A stretch of 64,000 bases of DNA from assembly GCF_012910785.2 (NCBI RefSeq), contig NZ_WTVH02000009.1, positions 1 to 64,000 of the forward strand. The letters run 5' to 3'. The notes below the pieces were generated by a model that worked only from the letters and a program-made list of their open reading frames with translations, had not been told where the DNA came from and did no database searches. This document shows, piece by piece, positions 34,801 to 45,002 of the stretch. Made by a program: the position numbers and the translations under genes. This DNA comes from Aromatoleum buckelii. GTDB taxonomy: Bacteria > Pseudomonadota > Gammaproteobacteria > Burkholderiales > Rhodocyclaceae. Positions within the stretch are counted from its first letter, which is position 1. Every line of letters starts with the position of its first letter.

Positions 34801-35844
34801 CGCCTCACCGCGTCGGGCGAAATCGCGCTCGACAGCGGCACGGGGAGTTTCATCTACCAGGCCGACCGCCTGCCGATCCTGCAGCGCCCCGACCGCTGGC
34901 TGATCCTGTCCGGCGGCGGTACCGCGCAGAGCACGTGGACCAGCCTCGACCTGGAAGCGGAGTTTCGTGCCGACGCGGGATACATCGAGCTGGCCGACTC
35001 GCCGCCGCCGAGCCTCTCCGAGGATGTCGTGATCCTCGGGCGCGAAACGCCGTCCGGCAAAGGTGGCTTCAAGCTCTCTGCCGACGTGCTGGTCGCGCTC
35101 GGCGAGAACCTGTACCTGTCCGCGCTCGGCGTCGATACGCGGCTCGCGGGCGAACTGCGGCTACGCGTGCGCGACGGCGAGCCGCTGAGCGCGGTCGGCA
35201 CGATCGCGACGGTCGGCGGCACCTATCAGGGCTATGGCCAGAGCCTCGTGATCGAGCGCGGCCGGATCAATTTCCAGGGACCGCTGAACAACCCGGGCCT
35301 GAACATCGTCGCGTTGCGCAAGGGGCTCGCGGTCGAAGCCGGAGTCGCGATCGTCGGCAGCGCAAGGCGGCCGCAGGTGCGGCTGGTGTCCGAGCCGAAC
35401 GTACCCGACCCGGAGAAACTGTCGTGGCTCGTCCTCGGCCGGCCGCCGACGGCCGGCGGCGGAGCGGACCTCGGCCTGCTGCTGCCGGCCGCGCAGGCGC
35501 TGTTCGGCGGGCCCGGCGGGGGCATGACCGAACAGCTGTCGCGCAGCCTCGGCTTCGACCAGTTCTCGATCGGGCAGGGGGAACTCAGCAGCGTCACGCG
35601 CGGCGCGACGAGCCGCGTCGTCGGCGAAGGTTCGGTCGTGACCGGGGAAGGCACCGTCAGCGGACAGGTGCTGTCGCTCGGCAAGCGCCTGTCGTCGGAC
35701 CTGTTCCTGTCGTTCGAGCAGAGCCTCGGCGGCGCCGAGAGCCTCGTCAAGCTGACCTACCAGCTGACCCGGCAGGTGTCCCTCGTCGCGCGCGGCGGCA
35801 GCGACAACTCGGCGGACGTCTATTACACAATCTCCTTCAAATAA
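31840..35844 (+). CDS. tamB: Translocation and assembly module protein TamB (DUF490)
   Basis: TamB is an AsmA-like bridge protein that spans the periplasm and helps place autotransporters and lipids in the outer membrane. The 1334-residue product has one N-terminal signal anchor (about residues 15-38), a long repetitive beta-rich body and the conserved C-terminal DUF490 domain. That domain includes GTYQGYGQSLVIERGRINF, the NNPGLNIVA block, LSWLVLGRPP and a terminal ISFK. The length agrees with the family. Its usual partner tamA is not adjacent. The gene begins 12 bases after trpC, so it may be cotranscribed with the trp genes. Confidence 0.92.
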   Translation: MAPAVETSVRRRFFRITGGLLLLVLLLVVAAALFATWLVRTESGLRFAADAVERLSGGQIDVENASGRLAGPLRIDALRVATPDLRLRIDNLALQWNAAALFDRHLDITSVAIDEITLARRPADAPAPPQGPPATLELPFSLSLRALQVGRIAGLDWPAEGGDAAPAEAVKFELSSLAATLASDGRHHRVEALSATLPFGQASLSGEIDGGAAPFALSASGKLRGERAGHAYTLKLRADGDLVAPHLLVEGEGAGLSGSADIVAAPFDPVPLRRLRAALGDLDPSAFQADAPKAALRIEADLTSAPGEAWVLSGPLTIENRAPGTIDRNALPVERIAAQLRWTPTETSADSLLVELPGAGTVAGNVHWSPDAGTAFGHVTAMLQLAGIDPARLDARLPKSKVTGSIEAAGDASRQTARLDLRVGAARIRAEGELTAAGADDAAQTLVATGQLAAFDPHALLSRAPAGDLNMSFELRGELGERRRFDARWQLQPSRLEGRPLSGSGHVVVDGERLADSDIDMTLAGNRVQVKGAWGGRGDALEIDVDAPALAALGDEFGGRARIEGTLSGTLERPGATLDLSATALRLPGGLRVAGLDAQGRFADGIDGPLELALDVTGLGRGEGENLLDRAKLGVSGKGTDHVIDFTASGLEDDTLRMRLEGGVVRKPDAGGSADTTGAAGGAAKPDSAPSGDLRPRFAWQGRAVTLETGGRFVARLTSPAELYIGAERIALGTAAFDAGERGRIRLDETQWTPQLIAARGSLTGLALRLASRPDGRREGRVGRERGALVLGAEWDLQLGQSANGTARVFRESGDLSVSGELPARLGLEHLEARLTARDNRLALSLDARGSELGELVGSATALAERDPGAGWRLAPDAALLGSARLEMPSIAWLGRLMQENIVTGGSLAADFALAGTPSDPRASGSIDGRGLSVALVDQGLQLTGGEVRAEFDRDRLRLVRLEFVSPNRVRPADGRVPVARFTREPGRLTASGEIALDSGTGSFIYQADRLPILQRPDRWLILSGGGTAQSTWTSLDLEAEFRADAGYIELADSPPPSLSEDVVILGRETPSGKGGFKLSADVLVALGENLYLSALGVDTRLAGELRLRVRDGEPLSAVGTIATVGGTYQGYGQSLVIERGRINFQGPLNNPGLNIVALRKGLAVEAGVAIVGSARRPQVRLVSEPNVPDPEKLSWLVLGRPPTAGGGADLGLLLPAAQALFGGPGGGMTEQLSRSLGFDQFSIGQGELSSVTRGATSRVVGEGSVVTGEGTVSGQVLSLGKRLSSDLFLSFEQSLGGAESLVKLTYQLTRQVSLVARGGSDNSADVYYTISFK

Positions 35845-35890
35845 CCGGGAATGGACGTGCGGCAGCGCTGTCCTATCAGCAACGATTCCC

Positions 35891-35903
35891 AAGGAGGTGA
35901 TCC
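35891..35903 (+). promoter_or_regulatory. Extended 13-base Shine-Dalgarno of msrA
   Basis: AAGGAGGTGATCC is the exact complement of the 3' end of 16S rRNA, far longer than the usual 4-6 bases. Its AAGGAGG core stands 8 bases before the msrA ATG at 35906 and fixes that start against an in-frame ATG at 35897. Confidence 0.85.
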
Positions 35904-35905
35904 GT

Positions 35906-36469
35906 ATGACGGAACAGGAAATGCCCGCGGCACGTGAAACCGCCATTCTGGCCGGTGGCTGTTTCTGGTGCCTGGAGGCCGTGTTCAAGGATGTGGAAGG
36001 CGTGGAGGCGGTGACGTCCGGCTATACCGGCGGGCGCGTCGATTCTCCGTCTTATCGCCAGGTCTGCGAAGGTGGAACGGGCCACGCCGAAGCCGTGCGT
36101 ATCGTGTTCGATCCCGAAGTGATCGGCTACCGCGATCTGCTGGAGATATTTTTCGTTATCCACGACCCGACGAGCCTCAACCGGCAGGGCAACGACGTCG
36201 GCACGCAATACCGCTCCGCGATCTTCGCGACGACCGACGAGCAGTTGCACGAGGCGCTCGCGCTAATCGAGGAAATGGGCGAGATGCGTGTGTACCCGTC
36301 GGCGATCGTGACCAAAGTCGAGCGTGCCGGCACGTTCTGGCCGGCGGAGGATGTGCACCGCGATTATTACGCACGCAACTCGGACCAGTCGTATTGCCAG
36401 TACGTCGTCGCGCCGAAGATCGCGAAATTCCGCGAGAACTTCGCCAGCCGGCGCAAGCGTGGAGGGTAG
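35906..36469 (+). CDS. msrA: Peptide-methionine (S)-S-oxide reductase
   Basis: MsrA repairs methionine-S-sulfoxide in proteins using thioredoxin. The 187-residue product has the catalytic [11 protein letters not shown] motif near residue 16, GYTGG, the GTGHAEAV block, [21 protein letters not shown] and a C-terminal SYCQYV cysteine as a likely resolving residue. The stop codon TAG forms part of a TAGAAT that may be the -10 of the next gene. Confidence 0.96.
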   Translation: MTEQEMPAARETAILAGGCFWCLEAVFKDVEGVEAVTSGYTGGRVDSPSYRQVCEGGTGHAEAVRIVFDPEVIGYRDLLEIFFVIHDPTSLNRQGNDVGTQYRSAIFATTDEQLHEALALIEEMGEMRVYPSAIVTKVERAGTFWPAEDVHRDYYARNSDQSYCQYVVAPKIAKFRENFASRRKRGG

Positions 36470-36472
36470 AAT
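36467..36472 (+). promoter_or_regulatory. Possible -10 box upstream of the FKBP gene
   Basis: TAGAAT overlaps the msrA stop and lies 31 bases before the FKBP start. No -35 is apparent. Confidence 0.3.
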
Positions 36473-36503
36473 CCGGATTTTCGCCTCAATCAGGAGAGTA
36501 CCG

Positions 36504-36848
36504 ATGTCCCAGACCACGACCGCGAGCGGCCTCATCATCGAAGACATGGAGGTCGGCAGCGGCGCGACGGCCGAGAAAGGCAAGAGCGTGTCGGTGCATT
36601 ACACCGGCTGGCTCACCGACGGCCGCAAGTTCGATTCGAGCAAGGATCGCAACGATCCGTTCGAATTTCCGCTCGGCGCCGGCCACGTCATCCGCGGCTG
36701 GGACGAAGGCGTGCAGGGCATGCAGGAAGGCGGCCGGCGCAAGCTGACGATTCCGCCCGAACTCGGCTACGGCGCGCGCGGCGCTGGTGGCGTGATCCCG
36801 CCGAACGCAACGCTGGTGTTCGAAGTGGAGTTGCTGAAAGTCCGCTGA
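36504..36848 (+). CDS. FKBP-type peptidyl-prolyl cis-trans isomerase
   Basis: A minimal 114-residue FKBP domain without signal peptide, so cytoplasmic. The active-site residues are present in [35 protein letters not shown], the [15 protein letters not shown] strand and the final FEVELLKV. It speeds prolyl isomerisation during folding. The AGGAG ribosome binding site is 7 bases upstream. Confidence 0.95.
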   Translation: MSQTTTASGLIIEDMEVGSGATAEKGKSVSVHYTGWLTDGRKFDSSKDRNDPFEFPLGAGHVIRGWDEGVQGMQEGGRRKLTIPPELGYGARGAGGVIPPNATLVFEVELLKVR

Positions 36849-36975
36849 GCACGGTTCATAGGGCGACGAGTCGAGCGTCGGTTGCCGGCTGCGCGGCCGC
36901 CCAGCACCTTGAAGCGTTCTCGTCGTTCACGCTCAGCTTCCTGCTCAAGATCCCGGAAGTCGACATCCCCCGGTC

Positions 36976-37164
36976 GAGCGTCGTGTTCGCGATTGCGACG
37001 GTGCCTGCGGCGCGGATCAGGTTGATGTCCCGGGCGAGATAAGACCCGTACGCAATCATCACGCCCATGCCGGGCGACAGCGTGAACAATGCATGCCCGA
37101 GCGCGGCGAGCACGACGGCAGCGGAGCCGGGCAAGGCGCGCAGGACGATCGCCGTGATCCCCGC
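36976..37164 (-). pseudogene. Remnant of a sodium:neurotransmitter symporter (NSS) family gene
   Basis: About 60 codons on the minus strand read like one internal helix pair of NSS transporters: VVLAALGHALFTLSPGMG, then GVMIAYGSYLARDINLIRAA, then a TVAIANTTL helix start. Full transporters exceed 430 residues. Upstream and downstream sequence in this frame shows no further similarity and no start signal, so it is a gene fragment. Confidence 0.6.
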
Positions 37165-37242
37165 CTGAGAGCTGACCCCGCGCTCCGAACGGTCGCACGG
37201 GGAGCGTTTTTCCCGGTCCAACCGCGGACCGATCAGCACTCC

Positions 37243-37293
37243 GCGGCACTTCCTTCCGCCATCGCCACAAGCGACGGCGGAAGGAAGTGCCGC
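37243..37293. repeat. Perfect 18-base-pair inverted repeat upstream of the leucine-dehydrogenase-like gene
   Basis: GCGGCACTTCCTTCCGCC at 37243-37260 is matched exactly by its reverse complement at 37276-37293. The 15-base centre can add four more pairs (TCGC/GCGA). No T-run follows. It ends 28 bases before a start codon and may be a mobile-element relic, a leader structure or a terminator of upstream transcription. Confidence 0.75.
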
Positions 37294-37321
37294 ATCCTCG
37301 ACACCCGCGAAGGAGACCAGC

Positions 37322-38374
37322 ATGAGCGTGTTTTCCACTCCCGATTTCGCCGACCACGAACAGGTCGTGTTCTGCAGCGACGACAGGAGCGGCCTGAAGG
37401 CGATCATCGCGATCCACAATTCGAATCTCGGTCCGGCGCTCGGCGGTTGCCGGATGTGGCCGTACGCGAACGAGGACGAGGCGACTCGCGACGTGCTGCG
37501 GCTGTCGCGCGGCATGACTTACAAGTCGGCGATGGCGAACCTCGAGCTCGGCGGCGGCAAGTCGGTCGTCATGGGTAACCCGCGCACCGACAAGACGCCT
37601 GCGTTGCTCGAAGCGCTCGCGCGTGCGATCGACCGGCTCGGCGGACGCTACGTCGCGGCGGAGGACTCGGGCACCGGCGTCGCCGACATGCAGCTCATGT
37701 CGCAATTCACGCCGCATGTCTGCGGGGTCCGCGACAAGCCGGCCGAGCACGGCACCCGGAGCGGCGACCCGTCGCCGTCGACGGCATACGGCACGCTCGT
37801 CGGCATCCGCGCGGCGGTGAAGGAGCGGCTCGGGCGCGATTCGCTCGACGGCCTGCGCGTCGCGGTGCAGGGGCTCGGCCATGTCGGCCTCGATCTGGCG
37901 CGCCGGCTGAAGGCGGCGGGCGCCGAGCTGTGGGTCACCGACCTCTGCCGCGAGCCGCCGCGCGCTGCGGGAAAGGAGCTCGGTGCGATCGTCGTCGCGC
38001 CGGAGGAAATTTTCGGCCTCGACGTCGACGTGTTCGCTCCGTGCGCGCTCGGCGCCATCCTGAACGACCGGACGATCCCCGAGCTGAAGGCGAAAATCGT
38101 CGCCGGCGCCGCGAACAACCAGCTTGCCGAACCGCGGCACGGCACGGCGCTGATGAACCGCGGCATCCTGTACGCGCCGGACTACGTCGTCAACGCCGGC
38201 GGCATCATCGACGTGTATTACGAACGCATCGGCAACTTCGATCCCGCGGCGCTCAGGCGGCACATCGAGGGCATCCACGACAGCCTGCGGGAGATCTTCG
38301 CCCGGGCGCGCGCCGAAGAGCGGCCGACCGGCGAAGTCGCCGACGCGATCGCCGAAGAACGTTTCAGGCGCTGA
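37322..38374 (+). CDS. Glu/Leu/Phe/Val dehydrogenase family, leucine dehydrogenase-like
   Basis: The 350-residue enzyme should oxidatively deaminate a branched or aromatic amino acid with NAD. The substrate-site lysine K68 (MTYKSA) and the catalytic K80 (GGGKSVV) are conserved, as are the [10 protein letters not shown] block and the dinucleotide motif [12 protein letters not shown]. The C-terminal half has AGAANNQL and [12 protein letters not shown], which favour leucine or phenylalanine over glutamate. A GAAGGAG ribosome binding site precedes the ATG. The true substrate is uncertain. Confidence 0.88.
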   Translation: MSVFSTPDFADHEQVVFCSDDRSGLKAIIAIHNSNLGPALGGCRMWPYANEDEATRDVLRLSRGMTYKSAMANLELGGGKSVVMGNPRTDKTPALLEALARAIDRLGGRYVAAEDSGTGVADMQLMSQFTPHVCGVRDKPAEHGTRSGDPSPSTAYGTLVGIRAAVKERLGRDSLDGLRVAVQGLGHVGLDLARRLKAAGAELWVTDLCREPPRAAGKELGAIVVAPEEIFGLDVDVFAPCALGAILNDRTIPELKAKIVAGAANNQLAEPRHGTALMNRGILYAPDYVVNAGGIIDVYYERIGNFDPAALRRHIEGIHDSLREIFARARAEERPTGEVADAIAEERFRR

Positions 38375-38487
38375 CGTCGCGGCGCCGGGCAGCCGCCGCC
38401 CGTCGTCCGGGCCTTTCCCGTGCGGCGCGCCTGCGGCGAACGGCCGGCGTGGTTTACCATGTCCGCCGTCCCGTTCCCGTTGTCATC

Positions 38488-39348
38488 ATGCGCACCCTCA
38501 CTCCGCACCAGGCCCTGCTGCTGTCGATCCTCGCCGCGCTGACAACGATCGGCATGAAGGCGGGGGCGTGGTGGCTGACCGGCTCGGTCGGATTCCTCTC
38601 CGATGCGCTGGAGTCCCTCGTCAATCTCGCCGGTGCGTCGTTCGCGCTGCTGATGGTGTCGTTGGCGCACGCTCCGGCCGACCCCGAGCACCCGTACGGC
38701 CACGGCAAGGCGGAGTATTTCTCGGCCGCTTTCGAAGGCATGCTGATCTTCGTCGCCGCGCTGGTGATCCTCGCGACGGCCGTCGAACGCCTGATCCATC
38801 CGCAGCCGCTCGGCGCGCTCGGTCTCGGCACGGTGCTGTCGGTCGGCGCGAGCCTCGTCAACCTGGTCGTTGCACGCATCCTGTTCCAAGTCGGGCGGGC
38901 GCACCGTTCGCTCGCGCTCGAAGCGGACGCCCGCCATCTGATGACCGATGTGTGGACGACCGCGGGCGTCGTCGCCGGCGTCGGCTTGGCGAGCCTCAGC
39001 GGCTGGAACTGGCTCGATCCGCTCGTCGCAGCCGGCGTCGCGGTGAACATCCTGCGCGAAGGCTGGGGCCTGATGCACCGCTCGGTCGACGGCCTGATGG
39101 ACCGTGCGCTCGACGACACCGAAATCCGGCGCATCGAGGCAGTGCTGCAGTCCTGCTGCAACGGGGGTGGACGCTTCGTCAACCTGAAGACGCGCGTCGC
39201 CGGTGCGATGCAGTTCGCGCATGTCGATCTGCGCGTGCCGGGAGACTGGACCGTCGCCCACGCTCACGCGCTTGCCGACGCGGCCGAGGAGGCGGTCAGG
39301 ACCCAGACCGGGACGCGCCTGACGACCCATATCGAGCCGATCGATTAG
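38488..39348 (+). CDS. Cation diffusion facilitator (CDF) metal transporter
   Basis: A 286-residue CDF protein with six hydrophobic helices and a cytoplasmic C-terminal domain. The helix-5 metal pair H150-x3-D154 (RHLMTD) is intact. The helix-2 site, usually DxxxD or HxxxD, reads E42-S-L-V-N46 (DALESLVN), which suggests a metal choice other than zinc. The HPYGHGKAEYFSA segment is typical. No ribosome binding site is obvious. Metal specificity cannot be stated. Confidence 0.87.
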   Translation: MRTLTPHQALLLSILAALTTIGMKAGAWWLTGSVGFLSDALESLVNLAGASFALLMVSLAHAPADPEHPYGHGKAEYFSAAFEGMLIFVAALVILATAVERLIHPQPLGALGLGTVLSVGASLVNLVVARILFQVGRAHRSLALEADARHLMTDVWTTAGVVAGVGLASLSGWNWLDPLVAAGVAVNILREGWGLMHRSVDGLMDRALDDTEIRRIEAVLQSCCNGGGRFVNLKTRVAGAMQFAHVDLRVPGDWTVAHAHALADAAEEAVRTQTGTRLTTHIEPID

Positions 39349-39376
39349 CTCTCCGCGGCACGCGCCGAGGGTTCCC

Positions 39377-39898
39377 TCACGTCGTTGCCGCGGCCCCTCC
39401 GGGTTCGGCGGCCATCGAATCGCCGATGATCTGCCGCGCGTAGGTCGTCTGCTCCTCGGTCGCGGTGTGCGCGACGAGGACCACGTGGCCGCTTGCGAGC
39501 GCATCCTTGACGAGATCGGCGACGTCGCCCTTGCTGTTCTCCGCGCCGGCCGCCGCGCCGACGATCGCGCCGAGGCTCGCTCCCCAGCCGAGCATCGACA
39601 GCGCGCCGAGCACCGGGCTGGCGACGAACAGGCTGATGTTCGCCGCCGCCAGCGCAACGGTTCCCGCAGCGCCAGCGAGCGTCCCGACCGCGGTGCCGAT
39701 CGCGCCGTCGCGCAGCACTTCCTTCAGCACGTCGTCGCTGTCAGCCGTGGCTTCCTCGTTCTCGCGGCTGCGGCCCGGTTCCAGCAGCCTCGCCTTGTCC
39801 CGCGGCAGGCCGCGCTGAACGAGGCGGTCCAGCGCCGCTTCGGCCGCCGCGCGCGTCTCGTAGACACCCAATACTCTGTGCAGGTAGTTTTCCATCAT
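39377..39898 (-). CDS. Stress-type glycine-zipper membrane protein (general stress protein 17M-like)
   Basis: The 173-residue protein begins with a small alpha/beta domain (VLGVYETRAAAEAALDRLVQRGLPRDKARLL) that resembles the GSP17M/YflT family. It continues with a Gly/Ala-rich hydrophobic stretch at about 65-120 (IGTAVGTLAGAAGT, LGAIVGAAAG), and ends with a short domain containing HVVLVAHTATEEQ. AGGAG lies upstream of two consecutive ATG codons, and the first is used. Function unknown; relatives are often stress-induced. Confidence 0.75.
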   Translation of the reverse strand: MMENYLHRVLGVYETRAAAEAALDRLVQRGLPRDKARLLEPGRSRENEEATADSDDVLKEVLRDGAIGTAVGTLAGAAGTVALAAANISLFVASPVLGALSMLGWGASLGAIVGAAAGAENSKGDVADLVKDALASGHVVLVAHTATEEQTTYARQIIGDSMAAEPGGAAATT

Positions 39899-40240
39899 GT
39901 GCTCCTGTCCGGCGGGCGGTGCGCGGTCGCACGCGTTCTCCGCATCCGGGATAGAGTGCGCCGGAGAGGCTCGCGTTCCGAAGCGCTGCACGGACGCGCC
40001 TGCGAAGGGCTCTCCCTACGCATGCGCCGATCCGGGTTCAATCCTTGCGGGAGTCGTCGAACCGTTTCCGGCTGCGGCGCACGGCGATGTGCGCGGCGAG
40101 CCCGATCGCAGCGACGAGGACGATGAAAATGAGAGGATGCAGCAGGTCACGCACGGAGCGTACTGTATCGCGGCAGGCGCTCGCGCGAGCGAGCGGCGCG
40201 ACCCGATTCCGCAAACTTCGCCCATGATGCGCCCGCGCCG
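39899..40240. other. 342-base gap
   Basis: This divergent gap must hold promoters for the stress-type gene and the membrane synthase homologue. The only coding candidate is the small membrane ORF at 40038-40154. No promoter or terminator was resolved. Confidence 0.5.
40038..40154 (-). CDS. Possible 38-residue single-helix membrane protein
   Basis: A GTG-started frame encodes a short N-terminus, one transmembrane helix (LIFIVLVAAIGLAAHIAV) and a strongly basic tail (RRSRKRFDDSRKD), a positive-inside arrangement typical of real small membrane proteins. There is no clear ribosome binding site, so the call is tentative. Confidence 0.4.
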   Translation of the reverse strand: MRDLLHPLIFIVLVAAIGLAAHIAVRRSRKRFDDSRKD

Positions 40241-41626
40241 ATGACCCGCCCCGACCGTCCCGTTCGCACCGCCGTCCTGTTCGCCACGGTTTTTGTCGAG
40301 GGCTTTTCGTCGCTCGGCGCGGAGATCATCGCGTTGCGCCGCTTGGTGCCGCATCTCGGCAGCGCGATCACCGTGACGGCGCCGACGATCGGTTTCTTCC
40401 TGCTCGCGCTCGCGCTCGGCTACCAGGCGGGCGGACGCGTCGAGCGCGATTTCCTCGGCCGCGTGCGGCGCAACTTTCTGCTCGCCGCCGCATTGATCGC
40501 AGTCGGACTGGCCGGACCGGTCATCGACGCGTTGTTCGCCCACGTCACTCCCGCGCCGCTCGCGTACCTGATCTTCGTCGCCGGCGTGCTGTGCCCGATC
40601 GCGTGGCTGCTCGGCCAGACGGTGCCGGTGCTGACCAACCTGCTGCGTGACGATCGCGTCGGCGCGCGCAGCGGCGCAGCGCTGTACTGGTCGACCCTCG
40701 GGTCTTTCCTCGGTTCGCTGTCGCTGTCGCTGCTGGTCATGCAGTGGCTTGGCGTCGCCGCGGCGATCCTCGTCTGCGCGGCGCTGCTCCTCTTTCTCGT
40801 GCCATGGCTGCAGGATTCGCGGGAACGGACGGTGGCGGCCGACCTGCCGATCATCGCGCTGGTCGCCGTCGCGGCGTTCGGCGGCAATGTGCTGCTGCCG
40901 CAGCAGATCGAGACTGCCTACGCGACTTACAAAGTTGGCCCGGTGGCGGTGTCCGGCATGATCGACCCGCGGGTGTTCTGGATCAACAACCAGGTCGCTT
41001 CGATCATCGACGACAGCGAGCCGCCGCGCTACACGCGTTACATCGAGCGGCTGCGCACGGTGATGCTCGAAGAAATGGGTTTTCGCAACCGCAGCATCCT
41101 CGTGCTCGGCGCCGGCGGCTTCACGCTCTCGCACCGTGAACCGCTCAACGACTACCTCTACGTCGATATCGACCCGGCGATACGCGAACTGGCGGAGCGG
41201 GAATTCCTCGGTGCCGGCAGCCGCGGGCGTTTCGTCGCCGCCGACGCGCGACGTTTCGTCACCGACACCGACGAGCGCTTCGACGCGGTCGTCGTCGACG
41301 CCTACAGCGCGCTCACGAGCATTCCCGCCCATCTGGTCACGCGCGAATTCTGGCAGGGGACGCAGCGCGTGCTGGCGCCGCAAGGCGTGATGTTCGCGAA
41401 CCTGATCCTCGATTCGCGTCTCGCGACGCCTTACGCCCGCAACCTGCTCGCGACGATCCAGTCGGTATATGGCCCGTGCGCCGTTGAAATCCTGTTCCGC
41501 GACCGCCCGCTCTCGAACGTCCTGGTGCAATGCTTCGCCGGCAGCCCGCCGCCCGCCGCCGAGCCCTACACCGACGAGCGCAACCGCGCGGATATCGACG
41601 TGCTGCGTTCGAATCCGAACGACTAG
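40241..41626 (+). CDS. Membrane-anchored spermidine synthase-like protein
   Basis: The 461-residue protein has an N-terminal membrane half with about six or seven helices (residues 10-220) and a C-terminal spermidine-synthase-like Rossmann half. That half has the loop LVLGAGGFTLSHR, the acidic YVDIDPAIRE and the AVVVDAYSAL region. The EGFSSLGAEIIALRRLVPHLG segment is shared by this membrane subfamily. Enzymatic activity is unknown. The stop overlaps the convergent YihY-type gene by 4 bases. Confidence 0.82.
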   Translation: MTRPDRPVRTAVLFATVFVEGFSSLGAEIIALRRLVPHLGSAITVTAPTIGFFLLALALGYQAGGRVERDFLGRVRRNFLLAAALIAVGLAGPVIDALFAHVTPAPLAYLIFVAGVLCPIAWLLGQTVPVLTNLLRDDRVGARSGAALYWSTLGSFLGSLSLSLLVMQWLGVAAAILVCAALLLFLVPWLQDSRERTVAADLPIIALVAVAAFGGNVLLPQQIETAYATYKVGPVAVSGMIDPRVFWINNQVASIIDDSEPPRYTRYIERLRTVMLEEMGFRNRSILVLGAGGFTLSHREPLNDYLYVDIDPAIRELAEREFLGAGSRGRFVAADARRFVTDTDERFDAVVVDAYSALTSIPAHLVTREFWQGTQRVLAPQGVMFANLILDSRLATPYARNLLATIQSVYGPCAVEILFRDRPLSNVLVQCFAGSPPPAAEPYTDERNRADIDVLRSNPND

Positions 41627-42504
41627 CGTGGCGCGGGAGGCGCAGTTTCGCCGACCTTCGAGCCTGCTCCGTGCGCATAGACATGAGTGAATTCGGCGCC
41701 GAGCAGGAACACGAGGCTCGAGTAATACACCCACACGATGACGACGATGAAAGTGCCGGCCGCGCCGAAGCCGGACGCGAGCGCGCTTTTACCGATGTAG
41801 AGGCCGATGAGGAATTTGCCGATCGAAAACAGCAGCGACGTGACCGCAGCCCCGATCCAGACGTCGTCCCAGGCGATTCTGACGCTCGGCAGGATCTTGA
41901 AGATCATCGCGAAGAGCCCGGTGATGACGGCGAACGACACGAGGAAATTCACTGCCTGCAGCGTCAGCTCCCAGTTGCCGAACCAGCCGCCCCACCACTC
42001 TCCCAGCGCTGCGAGCGCGGTGTTGAGGATCAGCGACACGATCAGCAGGAAGCCGACGCCGAGCACGATGCCCAACGACAGCAGGCGCGCGCGCACGAGA
42101 CCGCTGATGCCTGTTTTCTGCTTGTCCGGTGGCACTTTCCACACGATGTCCAGGTCGGTCTGCAGTTCGGCAAACACGGTCGTCGCGCCAATGAGGAGCG
42201 TCACCGTGCTGACGACGGCGGCGATCGTCCCGCCTTCAGGGTCGTTGGCCGCCTCCAGCACGGTTTGGATCCCCTGCGCACCGGTTTCTCCGACCATGCC
42301 GCCGAGCTGCTCGACGATCGCGTTGCGCGCGGCCTCTTCACCGAACACCAGGCCGGCGATCGCGATCGAGATCAGCAGCAGCGGGGCGAGCGAGAACACC
42401 GTGTAAAAGGCGATCGCCGCGCCCATGCTCGACGCGCGGTCGTCGATCCACGCAGTGACCGACTGCTTCGCCAGCCTCCACAGCATGCGTGCCGAAATTG
42501 CCAC
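41623..42504 (-). CDS. YihY/BrkB family inner-membrane protein
   Basis: A 293-residue protein with six hydrophobic segments. The family hallmark is ASSMGAAIAFYTVFSLAPLLLI near the N-terminus, with FKILPSVRIAWDDVWIGA and YYSSLVFLLGAEFTHVYA later. The GTG at 42504 is chosen because GGAGG stands 7 bases upstream; the next ATG is 18 bases inside. Although once called ribonuclease BN, the family is a membrane protein group of unknown role. Confidence 0.88.
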   Translation of the reverse strand: MAISARMLWRLAKQSVTAWIDDRASSMGAAIAFYTVFSLAPLLLISIAIAGLVFGEEAARNAIVEQLGGMVGETGAQGIQTVLEAANDPEGGTIAAVVSTVTLLIGATTVFAELQTDLDIVWKVPPDKQKTGISGLVRARLLSLGIVLGVGFLLIVSLILNTALAALGEWWGGWFGNWELTLQAVNFLVSFAVITGLFAMIFKILPSVRIAWDDVWIGAAVTSLLFSIGKFLIGLYIGKSALASGFGAAGTFIVVIVWVYYSSLVFLLGAEFTHVYAHGAGSKVGETAPPAPR

Positions 42505-42596
42505 GGTCCACCTCCGATGGCGACCTTTCGCTGCGACGCCGGCAAACCGCGTACCCGCTGTCTGCGGACGTGCTGCCTGCGGGGAGTGCCGCCGCC

Positions 42597-44429
<1,833 letters not shown>

Positions 44430-44513
44430 TTTAACGGCGTCGTGCGTCGTCGGGCGCCCGATCAGCCAGCCGTTACCGTAGCGGCGCTCGCACCCGTTGC
44501 CGCGCGCGCGGTT

Positions 44514-45002
44514 TCAGCTGCTGCGGATGCGCCCGAGCAGCGCAGTCGTCGAGCGCTCGTGCTGGAACGGAATCGAATGCACGGTGCCCCCCCAACTGCG
44601 CACTTCCGCCGCGCCGACGATCCGTTCGGGCGCCCAGTCACCGCCCTTGACGAGGACATCCGGCCGGGCTTCGAGGATGCACGCGAGCGGCGTGTCTTCA
44701 TCGAACCACGTCACGAGGTCCACGCATTCGAGCGCGGCCATGACGGCAGCGCGATCCTCGAGCGGATTGACCGGCCGGTCGTCTCCTTTGCCCAGACGCC
44801 GCACCGACGCATCGGTGTTCAGCGCGACGATCATGGCCGCGCCGAGCGCGCGCGCCTGGGCGAGGTAGGTCACGTGGCCGCGATGCAGGATGTCGAAACA
44901 GCCGTTCGTGAATACGAGCGGGCGGGAAAGGGCCGCGGCACGGCTCGCCAGTTCCTCGGGCGGACAGATCTTGGTCTCGAAAGCGGGACGGGAATAGCGC
45001 AT
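44514..45002 (-). CDS. rfaE2: D-glycero-beta-D-manno-heptose 1-phosphate adenylyltransferase
   Basis: The enzyme forms ADP-heptose for the lipopolysaccharide core. The 162-residue nucleotidyltransferase has the [14 protein letters not shown] segment with its H-x-G-H motif near residue 40, [18 protein letters not shown] and the C-terminal ERSTTALL loop. It is the stand-alone C-terminal domain of E. coli HldE; the kinase domain must be encoded elsewhere, as is usual in betaproteobacteria. Confidence 0.94.
   Translation of the reverse strand: MRYSRPAFETKICPPEELASRAAALSRPLVFTNGCFDILHRGHVTYLAQARALGAAMIVALNTDASVRRLGKGDDRPVNPLEDRAAVMAALECVDLVTWFDEDTPLACILEARPDVLVKGGDWAPERIVGAAEVRSWGGTVHSIPFQHERSTTALLGRIRSS

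Larger units (their letters stand above)
36849..37321. other. 473-base gap with transporter remnant and long hairpin
   Basis: No intact gene is seen between the FKBP gene and the leucine-dehydrogenase-like gene. The stretch holds a minus-strand transporter remnant (36976-37164) and an 18-base-pair hairpin (37243-37293). The rest is unassigned. Confidence 0.6.
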
